A stretch of DNA of 22,666 nucleotides from Coptodactyla brooksi (GCA_033557675.1 JAWQRM010000437.1:1-22666); one strand, 5' to 3'. Shown: positions 1-9,816, numbered from the stretch's first letter. Program-made: numbers and translations. The notes: generated from the letters alone by a model not told the origin.

Positions 1-109
1 CCCCCCCAGGAAAATTCCCTACCTACGCCAATGGATCTCTAATAGAATTACGATGGTTGAGCAGCTGACCGGCTGCCCCCCCTAGAAAAATTCCCTAGCT
101 ACGCCCATG
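1..109. repeat. two direct copies of a C-rich motif, about 75 bases apart
   Basis: A run of seven C is followed by a purine-rich spacer and then ATTCCCTAcCTACGCC at 1-32. The same arrangement recurs at 76-109 with ATTCCCTAgCTACGCC. The two copies agree at nearly every position and are offset by 75 bases. A C-run next to CTACGCC resembles the ends of dispersed transposons in many invertebrate genomes, so this is probably part of a repeat family cut by the window edge. It does not show the TTAA/CCC terminus expected of the neighbouring piggyBac relic, so I cannot assign it to that element. Confidence 0.6.
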
Positions 110-326
110 AACGTGGGTCACGCTCCTGAAAACGTAAGTTAATCTTTATTCATCCTTTAAAATTGTTGAAAATTATGCATTATTTTTGCATAGATTTACT
201 AACTAGGTATTGTTTGTTGATATTGCAACAATATTTATCAAGATTTAATAATCGCGAACTCTGTCATTGACTTCATATGTTCTATGTGTAGAACGTAGTC
301 GAAATCTTTTTTTTTTAATTTTAGAT

Positions 327-1786
327 ATGAATGACGAAGAAATTCAAGATCTTTTAAATGATGATGATTCTGTATTTTTACCTTCAGTATATAGTAGTCC
401 ACTCAACACAGACCAGACAGATAGTCCGGATTCTCATGATACTGATGATGAAGTATTAGATCCCCCACCCCCTTCTCCTGCATTGTCTACAAGTACAGCT
501 GATAGAACCCTGAGGACGAGCACGTTGTAGAAGAACTGATAGAGGAGCACGACGAGGTCGAGGAGGTCGCGGTTGCAGGAGAGGATGTTCACTTCCAAAC
601 CCACCTGTTCAGGATGATAACGATCAATTGCAAGATAAATGGTCGGCAAATGCATTTGAACCTAAAGGAAAAACCTTAATGCAGCAAGCTTATCCGATCG
701 AAGACTGTACTAATTGGCATTTATACTTCCAGCAATATATTTCTGATGAAATTTTGACGACAATTGTTGATTACACAAATAGGACTAGTATTTTGCTGAA
801 AGGGAAAACATTGGGACTAACAGTCAAAGAATTGAAAGTTGATCTGGGAATGACCATGGTTATGTCTGCCCTTCAATATCCTCAAACTACCATGTCTGGT
901 AAGTTCAGAGTGAATGTCATTACTTCAGCAATGCCTCGGGCCAGATTTTATGCTATTAAAACTCAATTAAAATGTGTCTATGATGCTGACGTAACACCGG
1001 AGCATAAACAACATAAAATTTGGAAGATAAAACCTTTATTTGACAGCATCTTAACCGGCTGCTATGAACAAGTTCGTCCAAAAGATATGTGTGTGGATCA
1101 AATAATTATTCCATTTAGCGGAAGATACCACATGCGTCAATATTGTCGGAATAAGCCAAACCCTGTTGGGCTCAAAGTACTTGCATCACCGCAAGGTATT
1201 TTGTATAACATAATTGTTTACTAACGAGACAGAACAGTTTTACACTTGACGGAAACTTTAGTGCCAGGACATTACCTTTATTATGATCGATATTTTACCT
1301 CAGTCAAATTATGCGACGAGTTGATCAAAAGAGGTTGGTCAAACGAGTTGATCAAACAATGAGAGTCATTTCGCATCTTGTTGATCTGGCTGTAGTCAAC
1401 GAATTGTTGCAATATCGAGCAGTAGAAATAGAGAAGCGTATAAGCAAGGTGCATATAATGAAGCTTTGAGACTATAAACTGAATTTGGGAACCAAGTTGA
1501 TAGAAGATAATGACTTAAAGAGTGACAGTGAAAGTGATCCAAATCAAGTAGAAGAACTGGAACCGAAACACAAAAACGCAATACATTAGTCAAACCCATT
1601 CAGTCTAAAGAAAGGCGAGTCCAAAAAGCTGCTCATATGCCAGAATATGGAACCAAACAATCACGTTGTAGACATAAACTTTGCGACAAAAAAACTACTA
1701 CATTTTATATCCGATGCGAGGTATATCTTTGTTTAGTACCAAACAGAAATTGCTTCAGCAATTTCCACCAAAATGTAGACGAATGA
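327..1786 (+). pseudogene. piggyBac-type transposase relic (first copy)
   Basis: Decayed DDD transposase of the piggyBac superfamily. The ATG at 327 opens an acidic N-terminus (MNDEEIQDLLNDDD), which needs a frameshift near 510-540 to enter an RG-rich stretch and then the frame used from 586 onward. The core runs 628-1360 with one in-frame TAA at 1222-1224. The first catalytic Asp is in CVDQIIIPFSGR (codon 1096-1098), the second in YYDRYFTS (codon 1285-1287). After KRG near 1335 a deletion removes the third-Asp region; CGAGTTGATCAAA occurs on both sides of it. The text resumes with HLVDLAVVNELLQYR and ends in the Cys-rich finger (SRCRHKLCDKK, then YLCLVPNRNCFSNFH) before TGA at 1784-1786. A poly-T plus TTTTAG acceptor-like site just upstream of the ATG and a GTAAGT at 134 hint at a 5' leader intron. 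No terminal repeats were found. Confidence 0.85.
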
Positions 1787-2593
1787 GGATTTTTCTTGTT
1801 TTTTTTCTGTAATACTAGAATGATAAGATTATGTAGTATTACTATTACGTCATTTAAGAAGTGAGATGTTATTCTATTTTGTTAATCAAAGTCAACCTAA
1901 CCAAGACACAAGGCTGATTCTCAAGTATGTGATAGTAATCATAAAAATTTATGGAAAAGTTAGAAGATACGTTATGTTTTGAAGATACGTTATCTATCGT
2001 CTTTTATTCCTTGAAAACTCTAGACAAAATCCTATTTAAATGTCTACTAAGTCTTTATGTACTATTCACGTAATGAAAATCTAGATTCCGAGTCAGGATT
2101 TTTTTCACTATTTTTCTAGAGGAGCTTTTGCCATCTGTATCAATTTATGAAAGTTTCTCAAAGAAACTCCAACTTTTAGGTGTCTGATCGTCAGGAGATT
2201 AAATAAGGTAAATTTGCATGGGAGCAAATAAGTCTTACAAGACCTATCGATTTGCAACGAAATGTTGTAGTGCACCGTCATGCATAAACCACATGCCAGG
2301 CATGACATCAAATGGGACGGATTCCAATACGCCACACAATTGATTGCGACATTTACCTAGTACTTACTTTACCACAATGAATATCTAAATGTCGTTGAGT
2401 ATTCTTGCTGATATACTGACCCGGAATTGTTGTTGGTACGGTGACTCACGAAGAACATGGGAATTTTCTTCTTTCAAATTATGAATGTTATAAAAATAGA
2501 CAATTCCATTTGTCCAATTTATTATTTCTATATTTTATATTGCGTATTATCATCTTCTCTGACCTAAATGTTAAGAGTGGGTATTTTGTTTCA

Positions 2594-2629
<36 letters not shown>

Positions 2630-2917
2630 GTCTTCTGAGCTGTGTTAGTCTTGATAGCTCCTGCCAGTTGACTTCTCTGTTCTCCGCCTCACGTCATACT
2701 TATAGTTCTCTCAGTTTGTGATGGTGACTTCAGCTACTGGTAATAAAAACCCCCTCATAAACAACATTTTGCAGATCCTATTCAGTGTCGCACTTTATGT
2801 AGATATTGCTTAATGTGAAGTGGAAATAGTTTATACATAGAAATAACAAACACTAGTAAGAACAATATCAACAAAATTACGAATCCAAATAAAGAAAGCA
2901 AAACCACTATTCGTGAA
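1787..2917. other. gene-free stretch between two transposon relics
   Basis: I see no convincing coding sequence on either strand. Small local features are an 18-base-offset duplication of GAAGATACGTTAT at 1963-1975 and 1981-1993 and the TC microsatellite listed separately. Part of this interval probably holds the unseen 3' end of the piggyBac relic on the left and of the minus-strand transposase relic on the right, but no terminal repeats could be matched. Confidence 0.5.
2596..2626. repeat. (TC)n microsatellite
   Basis: Uninterrupted TC dinucleotides, about 15 units, directly readable in the sequence. Such tracts are length-polymorphic in animal genomes. It lies outside every recognised element. 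Confidence 0.97.
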
Positions 2918-3807
2918 CTAATCAGCGTCACTTTCAAAACTGCTTTCTTCTGTGTCAGAATCATTATACAATTCTTCTACAACGTGTTTTGTATTTCACT
3001 CACTTGTTTTCGTATTGTATCTGTCACTTTAGCATACTGTGTTGGACAGTGGTTATTTTTGCAAGTGTTTCTTTTGAGTTGACTCCAAATCAAGCTGATG
3101 GTATTTAAGACCACGACCTATTTCGCAGGTAAAGTTGGTAATAATTGACTTTGAAATCAACTTTCAAAAAGTGCGGAATCTATATCCGGGTGATAATCGG
3201 CCAAGCACTTCCCTACATTTTTAGCAAACAACAAATGCCCATTTTTCATCCATTCTTGGTCACCGCCAGTACGTAAAATTATCACCCTTTTTCCCCTGGA
3301 TGGTGGCGTATCTAATACACACCTACCACTGTCATCCACAAAACCTTTCTTTATTGTATCGTGAGTATCATACCACGTTTCATCCAAATATTTTAGGGAT
3401 CCTCCTTCTTCTCAGCATTTTGTAATGGCATTGATGTAATTCCACCTTAAATCCTTCAATCGTGTCGATTCCATTATAACCAACCTTCTATTTAATACTT
3501 TGTATTTAAATCGATTGGCGTGTAGATATTTACATAGTTTCTGCACAATAATTGATTTCCAAACCACGTAGGGAAACGTTTCCATAAGGCTGCTGACACT
3601 TGGAACGGGTCCTTCATTGTACATACTGTATATGGTTTCTTTTATTTCAGTATCTACGGTATGTGGAATTCTCGAGAAAGAGGATTTTGAATAATTTCTT
3701 TCTTTTATATCTGTCATTACAATTCTCTGTATCGTAGATGGAGGAACTTCCGTCAACTCACATGTCTCCATTATAGGTGCCGAAGAGTTTTTAGCTCTTT
3801 TTCCCAC
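2918..3807 (-). pseudogene. IS630/Tc1-superfamily transposase relic (YLDETW type)
   Basis: Reading on the minus strand from 3807, an open stretch of 131 codons carries an N-terminal region (VPPSTIQRIVMTDIKER) typical of the helix-turn-helix part of insect IS630/Tc1-type transposases. No ATG begins it; the frame enters from a GTG and continues further upstream, so the start is missing or lost. An in-frame TGA follows at 3412-3414. The same frame then gives EEGGSLKYLDETWYDTHDT with the first catalytic Asp (codon 3382-3384) and PPSRGKRVIILRTGG. After LFES another TGA replaces the Trp expected in FESWF. A further stop and an internal deletion follow, leaving LIWSQLKRN from the C-terminal part; the second and third catalytic positions are deleted or altered. 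An acidic tail (EELYNDSDTEESSFESDAD) in a shifted frame ends with TAG at 2918-2920. Not functional. Confidence 0.82.
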
Positions 3808-3996
3808 GGACGAAACATATTAGTAATATTTTTTTATCAGCAGTGTACGAAAATGACGAGGACTTGCTTCACACTATCTTTAACTGCATTATATAATAAT
3901 GTGGAATACATGGAACTCATGGTAATGAGTTACGTAAATATGTTTTTCAAGTAATAGATTATAAAAAGTGCCTAAAATGTTTTTACCTGCGTTATA

Positions 3997-4051
3997 CACT
4001 ATGAAGATAAAATCTGGTACTATAGGATCTTAAGCTGCGCCCGCAATACGT
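3997..4051 (+). repeat. left terminal inverted repeat of copy 1
   Basis: Fifty-five bases starting CACTATGAAGATAAAATC that pair with 5031-5085 in inverted orientation. This is the end downstream of the transposase. Homology with the other family copy continues inward to about 4134. Confidence 0.93.
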
Positions 4052-4388
4052 GTCCAAGCGGGACACAGAGTGGGGGCTATAGCGAATACGCGTTACGCAG
4101 TATCCCCACTTCATCAAAATTCCGATGTAGTGGCTTTGTTGAGCGGTTAGTGGCAGTCGCGTTCGGCACGTCGATAGTAGTGTATCGTGCAGCTAGTGCT
4201 TTTTTACTTGCGTAAAACGGAGATCTTAGAAATATCGCCTTTAAAATGTTATTAACATTAAATGTTGATTGCACAAAAGGAACGCAAATCTATTCTTATA
4301 AGAGGAAAAAAATATTTTAAAATAAAATAAATTCTTAACACCCAATTGGAACATAAAAAAGAATGCTAGATTAAAAAAATTTCAATAG

Positions 4389-5030
4389 CTAAAATAGGCC
4401 GCCCTCAGATGCCAAACAGTAACCTAATCCATACTAGAAATTCTTTCTAACATTAGAAAGCATTTCAGGTGTGAGAAGGTTAGCCATAAGATCCAGTCCA
4501 AATGTTCAGTTTTTGCGGATGTTGAGTACGAAGAGGAAAACTTTTCTGCAAATTTTCCCGAGACCAATAACGAACAACAGCAGGATTATGTTTTTCATAC
4601 AGTAGAAGAGTAGATTCATCGGTGAAAACAATATTTTGAATAAAGTTTTCATTCTCATTTGACTTTTCTATTACTCGCTTACAAAACTCCATCCTTCGAA
4701 TGTTATCATCGAGAAAAATCTCTTGACTTTTACCGACTTTATACCGACCGTGCTCTTGTAGCCGTGCTCGTGCAAAACACTCCGTACAGTTTTACTGTCC
4801 ACTCCCAATTCCCCGCTAATACGTCTGGATGATTTTGTGTTGTCTGCTTCCACAGCAGCACACATTATTTCGTCTCTTCTTACTTTCTCTTCGACTTTTC
4901 CAGGTGAACGCTCTCTTAAGTGGGATTTAATACACTGCTTTAGACAATAACTTTTCTCAAACTCCTGAGTAAGTTTGAAAATAGTTTGTCTAGCGGGGGC
5001 GGGCCTTCCTGCAAAAGATTGTACGAATAA
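4389..5030 (-). pseudogene. Tc1/mariner-like transposase relic inside copy 1
   Basis: Read on the minus strand, the frame starts abruptly at LFVQSFAGRPAPARQT just inside the right terminal repeat, without a start codon. It continues through a charged linker (RERSPGKVEEKVRRDE) and a second helix-turn-helix (SSRRISGELGVDSKTVRSVL). A small insertion after HEHGYKS, which looks like a local duplication of AGCACGG, shifts the frame. The catalytic domain then begins with NIVFTDESTLLL, where the first Asp is codon 4618-4620, and runs to KLNIWTG. The middle of the catalytic domain, with the other two acidic residues, is deleted; a C-terminal remnant (EMLSNVRKNF, then GLGYCLASEGGLF) ends at TAG 4389-4391. 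The second copy at 11480-12386 retains part of what is missing here and supports the alignment. Confidence 0.85.
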
Positions 5031-5085
5031 ACGTATTGCGGGCGCAGCTTAAGGTCCTATGGTGCCAGATTTTACCCTCATAGTG
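5031..5085 (-). repeat. right terminal inverted repeat of copy 1
   Basis: The reverse complement starts CACTATGAGGGTAAAATC and matches the left repeat at about 50 of 55 positions. Transposase codons begin immediately inside it, showing that the inner repeat, leader and first codons were deleted. Confidence 0.93.
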
Positions 5086-5552
5086 TATAGTATTCCTACA
5101 GTGTATAGAAATACAATAGTAACAAGTACGTAAATATGTTTTCCAAGGACTTATCTGCTACCGGGCTTTCATTCTCCGCTTAATGGCACGATAGTAAAGC
5201 TATAGGTTGTAAAAAAACATAAAACCCATCACAAACTGGAAAAACTATACTGCCTTACTTCTTATTTATGCATGGCCTTATGTTTGAATATATTACTAGC
5301 AATTATTAAATCATTTTCTATACGAAGTATTTTCTATACCAGTTTTCATTGCCGTACATACAAGGTTCTTTCTTATTCCAGGTCTTCATTGGAACTATAT
5401 TAATATTCTCTGCTCTAGTTCTTTTTGTATATCTTCAAAACATTTTTTATCCACCTTTAAATTTATTAGTTGTATAGATATAATTTTGTTTGCATGATGA
5501 CAAATGATTAGAAGAAACTAAGATTGTGTGTAAAATTTTGAAAAAGAGGAAA

Positions 5553-5572
5553 TATAATAATAATAATAATAA
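5553..5572. repeat. (AAT)n microsatellite
   Basis: About six consecutive AAT/ATA triplets, directly visible. Nothing functional is implied. Confidence 0.9.
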
Positions 5573-6878
5573 GCAACAAAGATGAAAGAGACAAATTTGG
5601 ATTGTTATAGTCATCTTAGAAGATTGAACGAGGTGGGATAGATTCAAAAAATCTATAATCTTATATCGGGTTGTTCAGTCACAGATAGGAGTGAGGAATA
5701 CACACAAAAATTCGTTATAAAATCAGAATATGACGGGTTAGCTGTTAACCGCGCAAAATTGATGATGGGCGTTCGAATTCTGCTTCCGCAGCAGTTCTCA
5801 TGCTACGGTAAGGACTTACGCTTAGTTGCAATATATTCGAGTCCTAATTAACCTCACTTCACGTATATATGCTAGATGACAGAGTATTCTGCTGAACGCA
5901 GCTAATTGCGAAAGTAATTACTAACATTCAAAATGTCACAGTTAACGGGAAAAATGTAATTACAATTAGAAAGTGTACAAACAAGCGAGTACTGTAATTG
6001 GGCGTCGCGTATTTATTCAGTTTTATTCCCGTTATAGCGGTTGAACCGTTTCCAGAAAACTTTTGTTGACTCTGGTGCGCCATAACAGAAAACCGTTTGC
6101 AAATATTAAATTAAAAGTAAACAGCGAACTTGAGTGGCCCTGTTTGTTTCAGGTCACTTGGTGTTGTTCCAATAATAGCTTTGCCGGGAACGGAATATAA
6201 CTCCCCATATCCGCGCGACCTCGATTTTGTCGCGGATTTGTTTTAAAATTAAAAATCGGTATGACGAGTTAAATTTCGTTTCGTAATAACTTTGTATGTT
6301 GGTAACCGGTGCAAACTGTTCATTGTAAATTTAAAACAGCTGTAAGATATAGTTAATGACATAAAGACAAACTATGGGACAACCGAAATACTAAATACTA
6401 ACCGACATACCCTTATGTTTATTCTAAAAAGTTGGCTCCTAATTGATTCTTAATTGCTTTGGCATAACCAGTTAGAAAGCAATTAAGCATTCTCGTACCT
6501 TACCCCTACCCCTTTTTACATAATTCCTCTCGGTACAGCGTTTCCTGTCCCCGTTTGTTGTCTAGGGGTGGATACTCTAATATCTCCTCTTTACAAATTG
6601 CCAACTTGCCCAACGTTTTCTTAAAACGTTATATGTTTGATCTAGGTGGTCCTAATAAGTCGTAATCTATTCAACTATATAAATTTGATTGTATCTAATC
6701 AATGAAATGCATCAAAGAGTCTATAACGTCCGGTTTAGATTATATTGTGAAGGGAATGGATTTGTTTTCCCATCAATATTTCTTCTAATGAGAACGAACT
6801 TGTCAGCTTAGCACCACTACACCCTAATTATAAAACGCACATTTCACTAGCCAAGTTAACATTAGCAATGAATAAACG

Positions 6879-6912
6879 ATTCGCCTTTTATCGCTCCTGA
6901 TGAAAGGCGAAT
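6879..6912. repeat. inverted repeat with 10-bp stem
   Basis: ATTCGCCTTT at 6879-6888 is exactly repeated in inverted orientation as AAAGGCGAAT at 6903-6912, with a 14-base loop. It lies directly beside a second inverted repeat at 6916-6950. It may be a chance hairpin, a small fold-back relic or part of a regulatory region. Confidence 0.7.
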
Positions 6913-6915
6913 GAT

Positions 6916-6950
6916 TAATTGATTAGAATGTTAATGATCCTAATCAATTA
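6916..6950. repeat. inverted repeat with 11-bp stem and homeodomain-like cores
   Basis: TAATTGATTAG at 6916-6926 pairs perfectly with CTAATCAATTA at 6940-6950 across a 13-base loop. Each arm contains TAAT/ATTA cores that homeodomain proteins commonly bind, and more such cores follow to about 6980. In AT-rich DNA these cores are frequent by chance, so a regulatory role is only a suggestion. Confidence 0.65.
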
Positions 6951-7182
6951 GAATCCTATTAAATCCTAATTAATTATGCTACTAACGTAATAAGATCAAT
7001 AGCTGCCAGAAAGTAATAGATTTTGAGTAATTGCAACTGATCACTATGCTAGCTGTGAAGAGAAGCAATTAGTGTCCCTAGTAAAAACGAATCAAATACT
7101 TTCGCTAATCTACAAAAAACTTTAATTAAATCTAATAGTTACCGTAAAGGCCTAATCAGAAACTTTAGAAAAATACCGTTAG

Positions 7183-7224
7183 CGCTAGATAAATCGCTAG
7201 ATCTCGTTAGATCTCGCTAGATCT
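7183..7224. repeat. short tandem array of a 10-base unit
   Basis: Three contiguous units CGCTAGATCT, CGTTAGATCT and CGCTAGATCT occupy 7195-7224. A decayed fourth, CGCTAGATAA, lies at 7183-7192, two bases before them. This is a micro-minisatellite with no evident function. Confidence 0.85.
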
Positions 7225-7394
7225 AACATTGCACTTCGAATTGGTTTCAAATCATTAATATTATTACCACCGTCTTATGTGACTCTTTTTACAATTTCCT
7301 TTACTGGTTTTAATTATTAATATTATTACTGTATTAATAGTGTGGATGTTTGCAATAAATGTACTCATATGTTTGACACATCTGATTATTTCAG

Positions 7395-7460
7395 CCTGAA
7401 ATTGAACTGAACTTGAAGAAAACGCAATCTGTGAAACGCAGTTTGAAAATTGACGTCTAA
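7395..7460 (+). other. possible small terminal exon
   Basis: A plausible acceptor (TGATTATTTCAG, ending at 7394) is followed by an open frame of 21 codons (starting PEIELNLKKTQSVKRS) closed by TAA at 7458-7460; the other two frames close almost at once. No conserved family is recognised. An interval this short can arise by chance, so this is a weak candidate for the last coding exon of a host gene on the plus strand. Confidence 0.12.
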
Positions 7461-8286
7461 GTCTTGTATTAGAACCTCCAGAAATTCTGAAAATATGAAA
7501 ATATAATATTAAAAATTATGAAAACATATCCACAATTTCTATAATGCATAGAAATATATCTACAATTTCTATGTATTATATCTGCAATTTAGGATAATAT
7601 TGCATTGAAATAGCATAAACATTTATATGCAAAAGCCTTAGTGTAGAAGACTTAATACTTATAATGTATTAACTAAAATTATTATCATCTCTACAGGTTG
7701 TTAAGCTTTTGCACAGCAATACGCCACAGTAATACAAAAATTCTTACTTCCTATCCATTTCTCAGTATACGTAACAGAATTCAATTTTTTAAGTGCTGAT
7801 GAACCATATCGAATTTGTAATAGCGTATTCATTATTAATTTTCTTTAATTTTGTTAAAATTACGTTTATGCTAAGTAAGTCATGACAGATGAAAAACAAT
7901 GATGTAATAAATTGGTGCAAGTAATGGAAATTAGTAATGCACAAAGAATATAACAACAGTACAAGTACGATTGAATAAGTTCTTGATATTTCTCTATTTC
8001 AATGAAACGTTACTTCTTTCATATGCAATTTTACGAACGGTTCTTTCAAATCTTGGTCCTTATTATTCTTTCAAATCCCAGACTATCCAAACCTTATCCT
8101 TAACCTGAAACCTTATCTTTATTAAATCCCAGAAGGATAAGGACAACGTAATATTGATAACATAAACCCATGTAATTCTATATTAATGACAAAGAAGTGT
8201 TTTTATTAAAATTTTCTTTTACATTGCCTTGTATTCCTTTTCTGGCAAGTGATTACATAAGTAATGTAATTTTTTCTATTTTCTAG

Positions 8287-8321
8287 GGCTGGTTTAAACA
8301 TCGATTGGACTCCCATTTTAG
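8287..8321 (+). other. possible 35-base microexon
   Basis: A strong pyrimidine-rich acceptor (TTTTTTCTATTTTCTAG, ending at 8286) and a consensus donor (AG|GTAAGT at 8320-8327) enclose 35 bases. Two frames are open: one reads GWFKHRLDSHF plus two bases, the other AGLNIDWTPIL. The length is not a multiple of three, so inclusion would change the reading phase. The support comes entirely from the two splice sites; no protein family is recognised and there is no adjacent exon to pair it with in this window. Confidence 0.25.
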
Positions 8322-8964
8322 GTAAGTGCATTACATCTTAATAAAAATGAATTACTGTTTGCAATTCATTACTACATGTATAATAATACTTAATTACAGA
8401 TTCTACTTTACGAGACCACGTGTATAAAGTTTGAATTGGATTTAGTTACTAACTCATTGGTTTGATATTACACACCATTTTTGGTGCATCAAAATGAATT
8501 ATTATTGATAAATATGGCACCATTAATACTTATTATGTATAAACTGTAATTATTTAGATAATTGTATTGTTGATATTTATGTTGAGTTCTGGATTTTGGA
8601 TTTTTTGTTCTGTTAAGTTATATTACACAGTAGGCCCAACGCTATTGTCCCCCTGTCGTTTTAATCGTGTTTTTTGCATTTAATGATTTCTAAACTTTTA
8701 ATGTACACCAAGCGCACATATAAAATCCAAATTCGATTGCAAAATATCCCAATCTTGCTTTAATGGGCAAGATTTAAAAGGCTTACCAATGTAAATAAAT
8801 AAAACGAATGAGGTATGTGGAAAATTAGAACATTGCATGGCTGCAGTTGATTGAGTCTACCGCTCAAACACATAACAATTACAATGTCACTACTCTGCAC
8901 AAGTATAAATGAACAGGGGATCTGTGGGTAATACCAAATATCTCGTAGCTTGATGTAATGTTTT

Positions 8965-8998
8965 AAATGTACATTTACGTTTACGTAAATGTACGTTT
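8965..8998. repeat. near-perfect palindrome, 15-bp arms
   Basis: GTACATTTACG at 8969-8979 pairs exactly with CGTAAATGTAC at 8984-8994 around a TTTA loop. The pairing extends outward to 8965 and 8998 with one G-T pair. It lies about 140 bases upstream of the fold-back array at 9141 and could mark the edge of a repeat unit. Confidence 0.75.
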
Positions 8999-9140
8999 TA
9001 ATGCACTAGGCACGCAGATTCCCTAAGAACGTTGACGAATACGCAACTGCTTCAGAATGTCCGTTTTTACAATCGCCGAGAGGATTCAAATTATCAAGTG
9101 GTATTTGAGCTGCAATTCTTCGGAAGAGGATGTAAATTTA

Positions 9141-9409
9141 TTCGCAGTTGCTTTCGAAAATCGTCCAATTCGTTCCGAACGTTCCCGAACATTCTCGAAC
9201 TTTCTCTAACGTTCGTGAGCGTTCGGGAATATTCCCGAATATCGCCGAACGTTCCCGAACATTCTAAATCTTTCCTGATTATTCCCGAACGTTCCCTAAT
9301 ATTCTAGAACGTTCCCGAACGCTACGAACGTTCTCGAAAATTCTACAACATTCTCGAACATCAACGAACGTTTGGAACAAATTGTTCGATTTTCGCAAGC
9401 AACTGCGAA
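9141..9409. repeat. fold-back structure around a 10-base heat-shock-element-like minisatellite
   Basis: From 9181 to 9320 the DNA is fourteen in-register 10-base units of consensus rTTCCCGAAy, that is alternating TTC and GAA pentamers. TTC is present in 13 of 14 units and GAA in 9 of 14. After a one-base slip near 9329, degenerate units continue to about 9378. Alternating nTTCn/nGAAn at five-base spacing is the established binding pattern of heat-shock factor trimers. The array sits between inverted arms: 9141-9175 matches the reverse complement of 9375-9409 at about 31 of 35 positions (both begin TTCGCAGTTGCTT). Each unit is also self-complementary, so the whole 269 bases can fold back. No gene was found close by to regulate. 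It could equally be a fold-back transposon or minisatellite whose resemblance to heat-shock elements is coincidental. Confidence 0.8.
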
Positions 9410-9570
9410 CGTTACCTTCGAAGATCTTGGCTTTGCGACTCCTGCCACTATTAAGCTGTCGTCTCTAGTTAGAAAAATCGAAAAAATCGATCATTGGGTT
9501 TTTACATATTCTTGAAGTACGCCACTTCAAAAATGTTTTCTGGAAATTTTATCTAGACCAAAATTGATAA

Positions 9571-9816
9571 AACAAGCAGCAAGCAGCGCGCATCAACTGT
9601 GCGTTTAAAGTCGGCTGTTTCTATTTTTTACGAGAGGGCAGAAAGCGTCATAGACAAGAGAAAATTGATGCTTTGGAAGTGGCGTCGGCAGCAGAAGGCT
9701 TACTTTATGGGTCTGCAATGGATGATTCTGTGCAAGTTAAAAAAATTAAATTATACTCTACAGATAACTATACCGCAAACTTTAAACGCGGTTTTCTCGA
9801 AATTACGAAATGTTAA
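9571..9816 (+). CDS. unidentified 81-codon open frame, no start codon
   Basis: From a TAA at 9568-9570 to a TAA at 9814-9816 one frame stays open for 81 codons. It reads, in part, EKIDALEVASAAEGLLYG and SAMDDSVQVKKIKLYS. An overlapping frame from about 9599 to 9820 is also open. The frame above has the more protein-like composition, but its only Met lies well inside it. I recognise no family. It could be an exon or a transposon remnant, since the segment follows closely on the fold-back array. Equally it could be chance, because two overlapping open frames weaken the case for either. Confidence 0.15.
   Translation, partial: NKQQAARINCAFKVGCFYFLREGRKRHRQEKIDALEVASAAEGLLYGSAMDDSVQVKKIKLYSTDNYTANFKRGFLEITKC

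Larger units (their letters stand above)
3997..5085 (-). mobile_element. internally deleted Tc1/mariner-like element, copy 1, with TA duplication
   Basis: The outer 55 bases at 3997-4051 and 5031-5085 are inverted repeats with about 5 mismatches, both beginning CACTATGA when read inward. TA dinucleotides flank both ends (3995-3996 and 5086-5087), as expected for Tc1/mariner target duplication. A decayed transposase lies inside on the minus strand. At 1089 bases the element is shorter than an autonomous one: the catalytic core and the N-terminus of the transposase are deleted. Positions 4093-4134 match 11361-11402 of the second copy, at the opposite end of that copy, which implies the ancestral terminal repeat was about 138 bases and that the right-hand repeat of this copy has lost its inner part. 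Confidence 0.92.
5088..8960. other. 3.9-kb gene-poor stretch, intergenic or intronic
   Basis: No open frame on either strand gives a recognisable protein. The region is AT-rich with many TAATTA-type motifs, especially 6900-6980, and a relatively GC-richer patch around 5750-6250. It holds an AAT microsatellite (5553-5572), two adjacent hairpins (6879-6950), a short tandem array (7183-7224), a loose 15-base repeat (7526-7591) and two splice-flanked open intervals listed separately. No transposon ends were recognised in it, unlike the rest of the window. Confidence 0.5.

Noticed and set aside
434..655. 73-codon open frame on the minus strand
   Set aside because: It is antisense to the piggyBac relic and has no family resemblance.
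4077..4274. 65-codon open frame on the minus strand within copy 1
   Set aside because: It lies between the transposase stop and the terminal repeat and overlaps the inner repeat; it is element 3' sequence, not a gene.
5382..5477. Hydrophobic 31-codon frame directly after an acceptor-like TTCTTTCTTATTCCAG
   Set aside because: T-rich DNA always encodes hydrophobic residues, a second frame is open too, and no further membrane segments follow; too weak for an exon call.
7526..7591. Three loose copies of ATATCyACAATTTCT
   Set aside because: Unequal spacing and AT-rich content; direct repeats too short and irregular to be a CRISPR array, and the DNA is eukaryotic.
9032..9307. 91-codon open frame on the plus strand
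   Set aside because: Its second half is a translation of the 10-base minisatellite, and a 10-base period shifts frame each unit; the openness follows from the repeat lacking stop words.
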